Source: Liolophura sinensis
Lineage: Eukaryota; Mollusca; Polyplacophora; Chitonida; Chitonidae
Length of the DNA: 64,000 nt
Direction of reading: 5' to 3'
Assembly: GCF_032854445.1 (NCBI RefSeq)
Contig: NC_088304.1
Location: forward strand, 25,863,704-25,927,703
This document shows positions 11,240 to 23,000 of this stretch, piece after piece. The translations under genes and the position numbers were made by a program. Below the pieces are notes generated by a model. It searched no databases. It was not told the origin of the DNA and saw nothing but the letters and a program-made list of their open reading frames with translations. Numbering within the stretch: position 1 is the stretch's first letter; each line of letters opens with the position of its first letter.

Positions 11240-11375
11240 CATTTATTTTTTTTATTCATTCATTGATGTTTTACATGTTTTTCATTTGTGCGACGGCGGC
11301 TAGCATTGTGGTGTGAGGAAACCGAATATTGGGCCGGAGGAAACCCATGATTATTCATAGGTTGCCTTCCCAAGT
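11240..11375 (-). repeat. SINE family A, truncated and diverged
   Basis: Tail TTTATTCATTCATTGATGTT and body TTGTGCGACGGCGGCTAGCA, GGAGGAAACCCATGATTATT. The head is missing. Confidence 0.6.
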
Positions 11376-12023
11376 ACCTCACTGGAAATGAATTGAGCTG
11401 TGTGCACTTGGAAGAAATGTGCACCTTTCTGGGTATGCATTTATACATGAGACCAGCTTGCACAAGCAGATCTAGTGCATGTATTTATATTATTAGTGTA
11501 TTGAACATATTTGCACCCAAACTAAAACTGCACTTCTACATACAAATTGGTCATACTTTATACACTAGAGCACACACGAACAAGAGGTGCACAGTGCAAC
11601 AAATATGCACCAATTTTCAGCAAGGGCAAAAGAATGTATTTTTGTTAAGTACAAGAGTAAATTAGTGTTGTTTATCACAGATTGTAACTTTGAAAAGTAT
11701 TTACAAAAGTATACTTATGAAAATATGTACTTGAATTGTTTTGTCGGTATAAAATATGTACATGCGAATTTTACAGTACTAACAGTAACACAGTAGAATA
11801 ATATTTTACACAAAAAACATGTTGCAGGGAAAATTCTGCAGACACTTTAGGAAGAGAGCAACATTCACGGGACAATTTACAGGGATTGATTGTTTGAGAA
11901 GAATTTTGCCAGCGAGCAACTCATAAAATAACAACCATATGTTTTCTTCCGAAAAGGTTGTCTAAATGTGCAAATTCAGCTGATATTAAAAACACAGAAG
12001 TATTGCTTATAATTAAAATGAAC

Positions 12024-12395
12024 CTAATTATTACACTGATAATCAAAGATAAGTTGTCGTATCTCTAATTTGAGCTCATGTTTTTGTCGTATTTCAGGGA
12101 CCTTAGCAAGTTCACTGGCAATATACTTTGGAAACAGGCAATCCCAATCATTCTCTTTCTGCAAACGTCGCCGTTCGGCTGATTTAAGTGTCTGCATAAC
12201 ATTTTCGGCTTTCTTCCTTCTAATTGAGGTGGATTGGGGTGCATACACATGAGGGCCCAGTTCTTCAGTGTGAGGACTGTCCATGGTGGGGCCAGGCTCT
12301 TTCACCACAGTTAAATGTTGGCTGATCTGGGAAGGGGCTTCATCCCATGTACATGTGCCACGTCCACACTTTCATTTTCAGCTGGATGTTCCTAG
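12024..12395 (-). pseudogene. BESS-like domain exon, probably transposon-associated
   Basis: A 94-codon open frame ends NN-stop at 12024. The C-terminal half DWDCLFPKYIASELAKV, then KLEIRQLIFDYQ, fits the BESS motif (F-x-x-Y/L-A-x-E-L-x-x-hydrophobic, then I-x-x-L-I-F-D) found at the end of MADF/Myb-SANT-like proteins, including the accessory protein of Harbinger transposons. The N-terminal half is basic and Ser-rich. The frame has no ATG at its start. An upstream piece entered through an acceptor TTTTCTAG near 12395 is in another frame, so the exon looks broken. It could instead be the last exon of an unrelated MADF-BESS gene. Confidence 0.5.
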
Positions 12396-12639
12396 AAAAA
12401 GATATGATGAAATTGGTGAAATGAGTTAGTATCAGCTAGAACTTGATGTGAACTGCTATTTTTTCTACATTACCTGCTAAATGAATATCCGAGTTTGATA
12501 TTATTATGTTTATATTATCTTACTTTTATCAATAAACAGATATTTATTATTACATTATATTACTTGTAAATATTGGATCTGAGCTCGCCCTGACTAAACT
12601 TATGCTAATCTAAAAGGTTTATATGAATCATATGAATAA

Positions 12640-12830
12640 AGGTTCATTTAATCTGAATTATAATAATATTTAAGAATATATTAAAATTGTAAATAGGTTG
12701 GCCACATTTGTTAGGTGAAAAGACCAAATTCTAATGCAAGTATATTTATTAAACATGTGTCACATCCTCATTTATAACTCTATTTTGCAAAGAAAAGATG
12801 TACCAAGGAGTGGTCTCAAATTTTTAAGTG
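12640..12830. repeat. dispersed repeat shared with 36455-36650
   Basis: CATTTAATCTGAATTATAAT, GTGAAAAGACCAAATTCTA and ATATTTATTAAACA occur in the same order at 36455-36650. Family unknown. The two copies lie near the BESS-like exon and near the P2X7-C-like exon respectively. Confidence 0.55.
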
Positions 12831-14800
12831 TATTTTTCTCTGTAAAAAAATAGCAGATTTACAACTAATTTTCGAACTCTAACGTCTGAGCTTTACGCAA
12901 TTTTTTATCTTATTTTTTTTACATTTAAACTGATATTCACGCAACACAAAACAATTTATTAGTTATTGCTCTGGAAAACATATTGTACATTAGCATACTT
13001 TTTCGAGACTGATAACATTTAGGAATGTTTGTACATACTTTACCAGCTATTGTTGTATAAATGTATATTTGAACTCTTTATTTAAATAAATAATTTACTT
13101 TTATGCTATCCATTGTTACGACACAAACTGTCTGTATTACAAAGAGATGGCTTGTTCGAAATACACGACAGTTTAGCCGCACAAAAAAGTAACCAAAACC
13201 AGCAGATTTTATTTTACAACAATTTATTAGGTTTAACAAGAACAGATAACAAGACTTTTACAAATACTAAAGTACTTAAATTTAACAAGAAAGGATAGCA
13301 GTATCTACACAAATACTAAAGTACTTACATGTACAACGGTGTCACGTCTAAACGGACGCATATATTTCACAATGCTGAAAACCATACAGGCATAAATGCA
13401 CAAATAAGAGGGAAAATCCATTGTATAACTGAGTGTATGACGAAATATACACAAAATTCCACAGACAGGGTCCGTGTACTAATAAGCACTATGTACACAA
13501 GAGCACAAAGTAAATATACAGGTTCAGACTGAACAAATGCTTGGTGGAGATATAATATAACAAAGCCAGAGGCTATAAAGACACCAAAATTCAGCACAAA
13601 AGGCCTACTAAAGTAATACACAGCGAAATCATCCAAAACTCACAATAATTCTCCTTTCTCCTTTGACCTGCTTTCATAGGTTTTATATAGACTGGTGGAG
13701 TTTTCTAGAATAAGAAAATTCTTGAACACTTGTTGTAAACAAACAGGCCCCGAACTGAGGGTACTCTGGAACATTCTAAGGCAGAGGCAGACAGCAGGCT
13801 CTGAACTCAGCATATGTAAACAGTGGCAAGCTAAATTTAGAAGCTGACGGCAGTTGTTCACATAACACCATTTACTACTGATTTTTGTGACTCTATTGAT
13901 GAAAATATTATCCAAATCTGAAGGAATGGTTTATATTTGGCTTTACATACACGTAGAATATAAACCGTTTTTAAAGAAATATAAACAACAGTCCTCTGTT
14001 AGTGTAAGATTGATTTTAGAGAGTATTTTTTTACTGCTCCAGTGCTGAATTTTCTGTAAATGGGGTGGATTGTTTTATCCTCTGGACCCTCTGTTTATTG
14101 TATGTGCGGGCCATGTGATGTCACAAAACAACGTGCACCGGCTCTGACAGAAGCTTAGGACAGCGAGGTGAAATGATGTGTTTAAGCCACAGCCGTGATC
14201 CTTTCAGAGAGTGGGAACTGTGTGCGTGATAAAATGACTATATGGCAAAGAAAGTTATGAATTTAATTGGAACATGGGATTAACAGTTGGCTTTGTGGTA
14301 GAGGACTGTGGAGTGCGATGAAAGATCGAGTGAATAAACCATGCAGTACTTGTCATCCCATTGCCGATAGGCTGGGCTATAGATTCGTATACGGCCTACC
14401 TGCGGTCCCACTTAGAACAAACGGATTCGAGACGTTTCACTGGCCCTCATATGACCCATAGAACGATAAACCTCACAGTATCCGCTCGGGAAAGCCCTAC
14501 GGATCTCCGCTTCGCTGGAGGAGCCTCCATTGTTTCTAGGTCGCTGCGAATACCGCGTGACCTTAAAGCGCGCTGTGATTTGTCAAGCCATCCAGCAAAT
14601 CGCACGAAAATAGAGCATAACCTATTTCATACAACTCGAACCCGACAAACTGTATGCGCCACAAGTCGGTCCAACTCTTCTCACGTTAACATTTGAGGTA
14701 TAAGTCAAGTTTTATACGATAAAACGCATCGTGTGAACGAGCCTTTACTGGGACTGCAATGAAACGGAGAGTCCTGCACATAACCTATACATATCTCATC
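12831..14800. other. no gene recognised
   Basis: About 2 kb without a supported feature. A 19-nt phrase ACAAATACTAAAGTACTTA is repeated at about 13259 and 13310. Frames of 60-110 codons here have no recognisable domain and no splice context I would defend. Confidence 0.4.
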
Positions 14801-14804
14801 TTGT

Positions 14805-15090
14805 AGCATTTGTTAGATCCATTTGTTAGATTATGTGACGATTTCAATCAACGTCACAAGTTATTACCACAAAACTTGTGTGTCAACGTTATTCCGTCAA
14901 GCGCCTTGACTAAATTTCTTCAGTTTTACAATGAGTATAACTCTTTTATAAGTAAATATGGACAGATCATCCAGAATCAATCGCGGTCTACCTCATGATT
15001 ACATAATTAGGCCCATACCGGGTCTAGGCTGCGTACATTCATCCTGATGAAATAGATCGCCACGTTCGATATATACTCATTGAATAAAGT
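14805..15090 (+). pseudogene. RT-encoding element, C-terminus and start of tail (family E/D)
   Basis: LCDDFNQRHKLLPQNL, then FLQFYNEYNSFISKYGQ, parallels the minus-strand copy at 32570-33080 (CDDFNPRHKLLLQKL, FLKFNNECSYLVSKYGQ). It runs into the tail phrase AATAGATCGCCACGTTCGAT, which links coding family E to non-coding family D. Frameshifted. Confidence 0.6.
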
Positions 15091-15351
15091 AACTGTGCAT
15101 AAATATAAATATATTGTTTTTGAACATTGTGTCAACGTTTTGAAGCTTGCGCTGCAGCCGTCTTAAACGACGGTCCATTTCGCCCCACACGAGCTTTGTC
15201 CTCCTGAAGTGTGATCCCGAGGCCGTGACGCTGCAGGAAAAGAGCTGAAGGATTTGTTTATTTTATTTTACGCCGCACTCAATAATATTTCTCTTATACG
15301 AGAGGGTTGACAGATCACAAGAGAAGTACTGTCGCAAAATGTGAAAGCTCT

Positions 15352-15640
15352 TCAAGCCGTCACTGACTCGCCAACAAAACGGAAAACACAGGCGTCAAAG
15401 GCACGTTCGCTCCAAACGACGTTTTCTACGGCTGTTTGACGTCTGTTTCTGAGGTGTGTCAGAATCAACCGATCTTGCGCAGACGTCGTTACATGTTGAC
15501 GTCCAAAGCACGGACGATCAATTACGTCCTAAAGAATTCTCTGGCGTCGGGCGAGCGCTGCAATGCTGTTTCTGTGAGAATGCATCGGGCGCAGCCTCCT
15601 GTTGCGTTAATCCTGCGGCAAACATGCCACCCACCTGATG
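15352..15640 (-). pseudogene. Tc1-type transposase remnant
   Basis: Reading the minus strand: GMFAAGLTQQEAAPD, then after a frame change SHRNSIAALARR (helix-turn-helix), an in-frame TAG, then DVIDRPCFGRQH (the GRPR hinge) and VTTSAQDRLILTHLRNRR, ENVVWSERA, to a stop at 15352. The parallel with the open Tc1 frame at 63738-64000 (NDRPRSGRP, VTTAAQDRY) is clear, but sequence divergence says a different family. It is dead: at least one stop and one frameshift, and no DDE catalytic domain. The plus-strand 102-codon frame here is antisense to it. Confidence 0.72.
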
Positions 15641-16119
15641 AGGTTCCCTTAACGTCAGTCTTTAAGACTGAATGGATGAAAGTTTGTCGTAAATGTGACT
15701 ATCCAGTGACACACAAAACTGGCAAATCAGAGCATGCAGAGTAGTAAAAATACTCACCACGCGGCAAAAGCGTCACCTGGTCCGTGTGCTTCATGCAACA
15801 CGTAATTTATTCTGTAAATGCGTATTCCAAAGTCGTACTTGCATAATAGAATCTGTTTTTAAAACTCTGCAAACTTTAATGCACAGTAACTTTTTGAACA
15901 TCTGTATTGGTTGATGGTTCGTGTACGAATGTCCTGAAATGAATGGCGTATTGATATAGAAGATGTGAAACACCAGGACGAATTCCAACTGTCGATTTTG
16001 ATGGAGTGAGTGAAATTAAGTTAAGAACCATAAAACAAATGTTCATACGTTATATTGGTGAAAGGCAAGAAACCTTTAGGGAATATGAGAGTACTTTAAT
16101 AGAATAAAAGATTCGCGGC

Positions 16120-16266
16120 ATAGAGAGTAAAACCAGAATGGCAAATGGCCAAACGTAACGGGTGAAATACGGCCTCTTGTTAATAAAACTTCAGTTAGGG
16201 TTTATTTTAACTGTTCATGTAATTGCATAAATAGTAGCAAGTTAAACAGCCCATGCCACCATGGAT
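16120..16266. repeat. foldback family B, one arm
   Basis: GAGAGTAAAACCAGAATGGC, AAATGGCCAAACGTAACGGG, TATTTTAACTGTTCATGTAA and ATAGTAGCAAGTT match the family. The arm ends at CACCATGG just before a SINE. Confidence 0.6.
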
Positions 16267-16281
16267 TAATTTCTGTACTTG

Positions 16282-16525
16282 TTTGATTGGTGTTTTATGC
16301 CGCACTCAAGAATATGTCACTTTTCCGACGGCGGCCAGCATTATGCTGGGAAAAAACCGGACAGAGCGAGGGGGGAAACCCACGACCATCCACCGATAAC
16401 TGGAAGACCTTCCCACGTACGGGCGGAGAGGAAACCAACATGAGCTTTACTCGAACTCAAAGCGACCGCATTGTGGGCTGGAGTGCTAACCCATTCTCGG
16501 CCACGGAGCCACCAAACCCCACTCC
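16282..16525 (-). repeat. SINE family A, nearly full
   Basis: TTGATTGGTGTTTTATGCCG, TTCCGACGGCGGCCAGCATT, ACCCACGACCATCCACCG and a diverged head ending CGGCCACGGAGCC. Confidence 0.8.
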
Positions 16526-16867
16526 CCCCTACTTTTCCTAATTTGTCAGCTTTGACAATAAGTGTATTTACCACCCAAATAAATGTTTAATTTTTACAAC
16601 GTATTGATCGTTTGTGTTTGTTAGTTTGCGCCATAGTGGTAATGACATACGTTGAATTCAAGTTCATAAAATAGTTATGAAGAAAGAACTAGCGTACAAA
16701 GTGACAGTACATGTTTAATCATAAAGCCTTGGGTAGCGGGTAGTGGCCAAGAAGTGGACATAGTGGAATTTCATTCCCTAGGAAACACGACATGCAGGTT
16801 CAAACCCGTAGGCAATTTAGAACGAAATGGGCGGATCCTCCAGCTCTCATTGTCATGCACGCATGTT

Positions 16868-17112
16868 TACTTGGACTTTTACGTCGTACTTAACAATTTT
16901 CCAGTCATATGACAAGTCGTTAGGCGTGTGTACAAATTTTGTATCTTCTTGTGGCAGGTGCAGTTCGCCAAAGTGCTGCCACCAGTGAGGTATCACGCCA
17001 AAGACGTTAGTCATGACACCCCACCCAATCACATTATACTGACACCGGGCCAACCATTCCCGTATCCTTGCTCTAAACTCCCAGTGCTGCTCTCATTTTT
17101 TGTGGCGTCGTA
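16868..17112 (-). repeat. SINE family C, headless copy
   Basis: TTTTACGTCGTACTTAACAA, TTCTTGTGGCAGGTGCAGTT, CCAAAGTGCTGCCACCAGTG, CACACCGGGCCAACC-like spacing and TCCTTGCTCTAAACTCCCAG. The tRNA-like end is missing. Confidence 0.65.
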
Positions 17113-17214
17113 GTGACAGTAACATGTTGAAACCGCCCATGTGGCCGTTTCCTAAGTGTAACGTTCGCTGAAAACACTTATTCTCTATTAATATTGTTCG
17201 TATATATTTATATG

Positions 17215-17335
17215 TAAGCCCTGCGTCAAATGTGGGAAATTTTGTGAACAACTTGCCAAAGGTTGGAGGTTTTACACTGGGCACTTCTGTTCCGCCCAGC
17301 CATACAACTAATAGCCATCGTAGTAGTGAAAAAAT
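17215..17335 (+). repeat. SINE-like fragment (family G)
   Basis: AACAACTTGCCAAAGGTTGG, GTTTTACACTGGGCACTTC and CCGCCCAGCCATACAAC resemble the segment at 31385-31505 (GACTTGCCAAAAGCCGGTAG). Only a fragment. Confidence 0.35.
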
Positions 17336-17338
17336 AGT

Positions 17339-18857
17339 AGTGACATCCATCCAGGGTGGTGTTTAAGGTCGACATTAACCCAGGCTGCCCTTTAAGGTTG
17401 ACATCTACCCAGGCTAGTGTCTACATCCACTCACGTTGCTGTTTAATGTTGACATCCATCCAGTCTAGTGTTTAATGTTGAAATCCATCCAAGCTGGCGT
17501 TTAAGGTAACATCCACCCAGGCTGCTGTTTATGGTAACATCTCCCAGGCTGGTTTTTATTCCATGCGGACTGGTGTTTGAGTTTGACATCTATCGAGGCA
17601 GGTGTTTAAGGTTGACAACCACCAAGGCTGGAGTTTAAGACTGGTGATTAAGGCTGACATCCATCTAGACTGGTGTATGAGTTTGACATCCATCCAGACT
17701 GGTGATTAAGGCTGACATCCACCTAGACTAGTGTATGGGTTTGACGTCCATCCAGGCTGGTGTTTAAGGCCGACAACCACCCAAGCTGGTCATTTAAGGT
17801 TGACATCTACCCAGGCTGGAGGTTAACGTTGACACCCACCCATGCTGCTGTTTAAGGTTGATAACCACCCAAGTTGCTGTTTAAGGTTGACGTCTACCCA
17901 GGCTGGAGTTTAAGGTTAACATCCATACGGGCTGGTGTTTAAAGTTGACATCCATCTTGGTTGATGTTTAAAGTTGACATCCACCCTGGCTGGTGTTTAA
18001 GGTTGACATCCACCCTGGTTGGTGTTTAAGGTTGACATCCACCCTGGCTGGTGTTTAAGGTTGACATCCACCCAGGCTGGAGTTTAAGGTCAACATCCAT
18101 CTAGACTGGTGTATGAGTTTGACGTCCATCCAGGCTGCTGTTTAAGGTTGATAACCACCCAAGCTGGTATTTAAGGTGAGCTGGTGTTAAAGGCTGATAT
18201 GCAACCGGCCTGATGTTCGACATCCACCCAGGTAGGTGTTTAAGGTTGACATCCACCCAGGCCTGTGTTTAAGGTTGACATCAGCCCAGGCTGGTGTTTA
18301 AGGTTGACGTCCACCCAGGCTGGTGTTTAAGGTTTTAATTTGACATCCACACAGACTTCTGTTTAAGTTGACATCCACCCAGGCAGGTGTTTAAGGTTGA
18401 TAACCACCCAGGTAGGTGTTTAAGGTTGACGTCTACGCAGGTTGGAGTTTAAGGTCAACATCCATACGGGCTGGTGTTAAAGGTTGATATGCAACCGGCC
18501 TGCTGTTCAAGTTGACATCCACCCAGGTAGGTGTTTAAGGTTGACATCCACCCAGGCCTGTGTTTAAGGTTGACATCAGCCCAGGCTGGTGTTTAAGGTT
18601 GACATCCACCCAGGCTGGTGTTTAAGGTTTTAATTTGACATCCACACAGACTGCTGTTTAAGTTGACATCCACCCAGGCAGGTGTTTAAGGTTGATAACC
18701 ACCCAGGTAGGTGTTTAAGGTTGACATCCACCCAGGCTGGTGTTTAAGGTTGACATCCACACAGACTGCTGTTTTAGTTGACATCAACTCAGACTGCTGT
18801 TTAAGTTGACATCAACTCATGCAGTTGCTTAAGTTAACATCACCCCAGACAGCTGTT
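17339..18857. repeat. 29-bp minisatellite, about 50 degenerate units
   Basis: Unit consensus about TTGACATCCACCCAGGCTGG followed by TGTTTAAGG (29 bp). A block from 18181 (with GCTGATATGCAACCGGCCTG) is repeated from 18471, an offset of exactly 290 bp, i.e. ten units: a higher-order repeat. Units at the start and end are the most diverged. No coding frame through it. Confidence 0.9.
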
Positions 18858-19154
18858 AAAAGCTGGCCATTTTGTTTTTCTTTTATAACGACAGTCAGGT
18901 TTATGGTTGCAACAAAAACAGAAAGGCCAAAGTAAAAGGCCGCCCTACGCCAGATACCTGACACACCACCCTACTTAAACCCACATCCGAACTTTCCAAA
19001 TTGTTCAGTGGCAATCAGCAAATTTCCAATTATCACTTTACTAATTATCATTTTACCTATTACACCCATCTCATTTGTTGTTCGGAGTTGATTCTTTTGT
19101 AATAATTAGGAGGCGGTGATTTATTCGAAAATGAATATATGGGGACTCAGATGG

Positions 19155-19382
19155 TAATGACACAGAAGCCCTTCACCAATGCAGTCGCTGTGAGTTAAAG
19201 TCCACCTCATGCTGGCTTCCTCTCCGGCCGTACGTGGGATGGTCTGCCAGCCACCTGCTAATGGTCGTGGGTTTCCCCGGGCTATGCCCTGTTTATTCCA
19301 ATCATAATGCTGGCCGCTGTCGTATACGTGAAATTTTCTTCAGTATGGCGTAAAACACCAATCAAAATAAAACAATAAATAT
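19155..19382 (+). repeat. SINE family A, nearly full
   Basis: ACACAGAAGCCCTTCACCAA, GTCGCTGTGAGTTAAAGTCC, GGTCGTGGGTTTCCCCGGGC and GGCGTAAAACACCAATCAAA. Confidence 0.8.
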
Positions 19383-19444
19383 AAACAGTTGCTAATGGGA
19401 AACGTATTTTTACTCACGAAAGCATGTGAAGTAGTATAGTAGGC

Positions 19445-19685
19445 GACTTGCATACTGATTTAATTTATTCGTCTTGAACATTCACTGCGTCCTTCCGTCA
19501 CTGAAAACTGTTAACTGCTTTGAATAAATCGTGTTTTTATGTATTTTACTTTTTAAATGGCATGTGTTGAGCCTTGCTTTTGAAATTAGTCTTGCGATTA
19601 TTATGCAGAGCGTCCATAATGGTTGACGTCCTGTATACAAATGTTTCATTGGACACTTACATTCTAACGGACGTCCAACATATCT
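19445..19685 (+). repeat. retroelement 3' tail (family D)
   Basis: CGTCCTTCCGTCACTGAAAA, TCTTGCGATTATTATGCAGA, GGTTGACGTCCTGTATACAA. Confidence 0.5.
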
Positions 19686-19767
19686 ATGAGATGAACTTAC
19701 GATATCAAGTCTAAAGACTTAAGCCAGTGTATTGGTGACAATGTTGTTTGCAGGCTTAAAAATCTCT

Positions 19768-19773
19768 TTTATT
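19768..19773 (-). promoter_or_regulatory. polyadenylation signal of the CTLD-PAN gene
   Basis: Minus-strand AATAAA 64 nt past the stop at 19837, within CCAATAAAAGAG. It fits the end of the gene model. Confidence 0.5.
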
Positions 19774-19836
19774 GGTTAAAAGTAAGATAAATATTCCAGA
19801 TTTTGTATCCAGTTGTCCAACATTAATGAAAAACAC

Positions 19837-20072
19837 TTAAGATAGTGGCAGCACCCAAATTTTAGAACCGAGAACAGAGTCAGCTCCCTTGTTTGTAGCT
19901 CTGGTGTCGTCACAATACAAAGCACATGTTTCAGGTGGAAAGTGATTGATCAGCTCGCAGCATTTTTCCTGAGAACAGATCCGTGCGCATTGTGTCAACT
20001 CTGTGTCATTAAGTAAGATGTCTGGGTTGGCCCTCAGCTTCGGGTTGAATACCATGTTGATGTGCTTGATAG
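19837..20072 (-). CDS. CTLD-PAN gene exon 7: PAN/apple-like domain and stop
   Basis: Acceptor AATCTTTCAG, phase 1, 78 codons to TAA. DTELTQCARICSQEKCCELI and CALYCDD have the C-x3-C-x4-CC spacing of molluscan PAN/apple-like modules. The domain ends in GSKIWVLPLS. Confidence 0.75.
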
Positions 20073-23000
20073 CTGAAAGATTAAGCAAAACTGAGTCGGT
20101 GAAAATTGAATATAAATGTATAGTAAACCAAACATGTAGTTTTTGTCTCTAGTTGATAATATTTAATTCCAAAAGCTTGGCTTCCAGACCGAGAGTGCAT
20201 TGCTTTGCATTACGTCATTATTATTAATAAAGGATTCACATGCTGGACAATGGGCGTTGCCAGTGATCTGTTGTTCAAAAATAAAAAAAAATGCAGATAA
20301 AATTGGCGGAAGAATTACCAAACGCTATTAACTTTTAAGGCATTTGGATGACACACTTTACCTTTAAACGTTTGCTGCCTGGAGTGATTTTCTTGCTGTG
20401 CTTCCAATGATGTCGTGTCTTGAAAACAAATAATGAACGTTACAGACAGAGTGCAACTTAACGACAAATTCACAGTTTGGACAATGACATGTATGTTGTC
20501 TTTATATCTACACAAAAGAGTGCTTTTTACTGTTGAGCCCATAAACGTGATGTTCGTCGTACAAAATCTTGAAAAATGGGTGAAAACACCAAATCCATAA
20601 ACACCTTACACAAGCAAGGTAATTTTCTGGTGATGAGAGAGTCTGGAAATACTCTTGAAAATAGTGGTAGGAGAAAAGCGACGTTTTAATCACCACTTTG
20701 CCTTATATATACATATTTCTAGGTGGAAGCAAACATTACCTGTCCCCCATTTTTCACTAATTTGGGGCAGCTGAGCACAGACCTAAACACAATACCCAGG
20801 TTTTTTATGAACATTAGAAATCTCAGTAGGATAGCCCGTGGCCAACGAAACGCCCATTATACTTATAGGCCAATTAATTCAAGCGATGGCGATTTACCGT
20901 TTACAGTCTTCAACGAATGGACTATGTGGTTACGGTTTTAGCAAACACTAGCAAATTTAACTGCGCAGTTTTGAGAAAGTGCTAGCAGCAAAAGTGGGGA
21001 TCGGCGGGGGTGCTCCGTGGCTGAAGTGGTTAACACGCCAGCGCGGCGAAATGACCTAGGGGTCTGTCACTATTGCGGTGGCTATGAGCCCAAGTCCAGC
21101 TCTTGCTGGCGTCTTCACTGGCCGTACGTGAGTAGGACCTTCACCAACCTGCGGATGGTCGTAGGTTTCCCCTGCGTTCTGCCCGGTTTCATCCAATCAT
21201 AATGCTGTCTCCTGTAGTATAAGTAAACTATTCATGGGTACGGCGTAAAACACCAATGAAATAAATAAATAAACAACAGCAAGAAGCTATCAAATGAGAT
21301 ATATGCTAACTCTTGGAAGAAACTGTACATGGACATAAACGTATTGCTTCTTACATTTACACGCATCTATTGCAATTTGCTCTCTTCTAAGTCGAAGAAC
21401 AAAGAGTATCAAAATATTACAAATGGTTGTTGATATCGCATCTCTGACTTGGTGTCAAGGTGATGATGAAATAGAAAATTGTAGAGCCTAATACCGGTCG
21501 AGTCCCTCTCAGGACTACTCCTTTATCTTAAGCAGGCGTTGTTATACACGGGCATCCCCAACGGTGACGATCCAAAACGTCCTTAAATAATTCTCTGTAG
21601 TTGGGGAAGTGCTACAATCGGTAACAATGCATGCAACTGGCAACTCCCTGTTGCATTTATTTCGCTGCAGGCATACCACCAGCTTCATTCCATACATTTT
21701 ATGCTGGGTGTCCTATGATATCTTGTTTATTGACTTTTGAGTGAAATGTGAAACGTTTCCAACGGCTAGAGTCGGACAGGTCAGACTAACAGATGGCTTG
21801 AAGTAATTACTACATGGCAAAACTGTCACATATACTTGTAAGACATAATTTAGCGTAAAGGAAACTATATTTTAGGCATAGTTTTCAGTTGTATGTCTGA
21901 TGCACTTCACCCCATTTTTAGCTGTCTTTTACTTTTACACTGAAAGTATCTGTAGAATCGTTGGCATCTTTTTACTTTCAGATAAAAAGTTTTAATGCAC
22001 ATTTACTCACATTTTATCACTCAGAACGTAATGTTTTACCTGGCACTAACGGTGAGGGTGAGGAGACGTTGTTTGCACCATCCACCAACGACGATCCATT
22101 TTTGTGGGCAGAAGGGAAAACTGGCAATTTACATAGAAAAAAAAAAGAAAGGAATAACATTGCTTTATACACATTATCAGTTACTGTGTAGGATTACATC
22201 GTTTTATACACATTGATATCAGTCACTGTGTAGGATAACATCCCTTTATACACATTGTTATCATTCACTGTGCAGGATAACATCGCTTTATACACGTTGA
22301 TACCAGGTACTGTGGGGGATAACATCGCTTTTTACACATTGATTTCGGTTACTCTCTAGGATAACTTCTTTTATTGAAGAGACTTGATAAAACTGACAGA
22401 ACACAGATTAATAAATCTCACTGTGGTAGTATAATGACTGCTACGAACTATTTCAACACTACGACATGCGCTATCTTCTTGACTGTATCCTCCGTCATGT
22501 TATTAAAGAAAAAAACGTAACAACAACAACCGGAAGTTTTTAAGATCAGTTTTGCATAAAATGGATCTCCGATGTCATATTAATGTCATAGTTGTCGAGG
22601 TATATTTCGGCGATGATGCATGTGCTATAGCCTGGAAGTGTGTATAGCCTATCTTTTCTTACTGTACCTAATTCTTGGCCATGATACAAATACAGTAGCC
22701 AAAATATAAATTTGCAACTGTAACATCAATACTCGGTTTCACAACACGTTTGGAACCTTTTGTGAAGAAAGCTGTGAGAAAAAGATGGAAAAAAATTCTA
22801 CATTATTCTAATTTCAGACACTGAATATTCTTTATGACAAACTAATAAAAAAAATTGATTTTGATAGTTATAAACAAACGATCATATTATTTTCATTTAT
22901 ACCGTGACGGTCGATTTCCAGATTTTTGGGCAATGTATGAAAGCAACCAAACGTCAAATTGGAATGAATGATTGCTTTGGATTTAACGTCGTTTAACAAT

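Noticed and set aside
13367-13915. Two hydrophobic minus-strand frames as possible membrane proteins
   Set aside because: No start context, splice support, duplicate or domain; the AT-rich composition alone gives such frames.
17339-18857. CRISPR-like array
   Set aside because: The units are contiguous 29-bp minisatellite copies without unique spacers, in an intron-bearing animal genome. The same holds for the 35-bp array at 48656.
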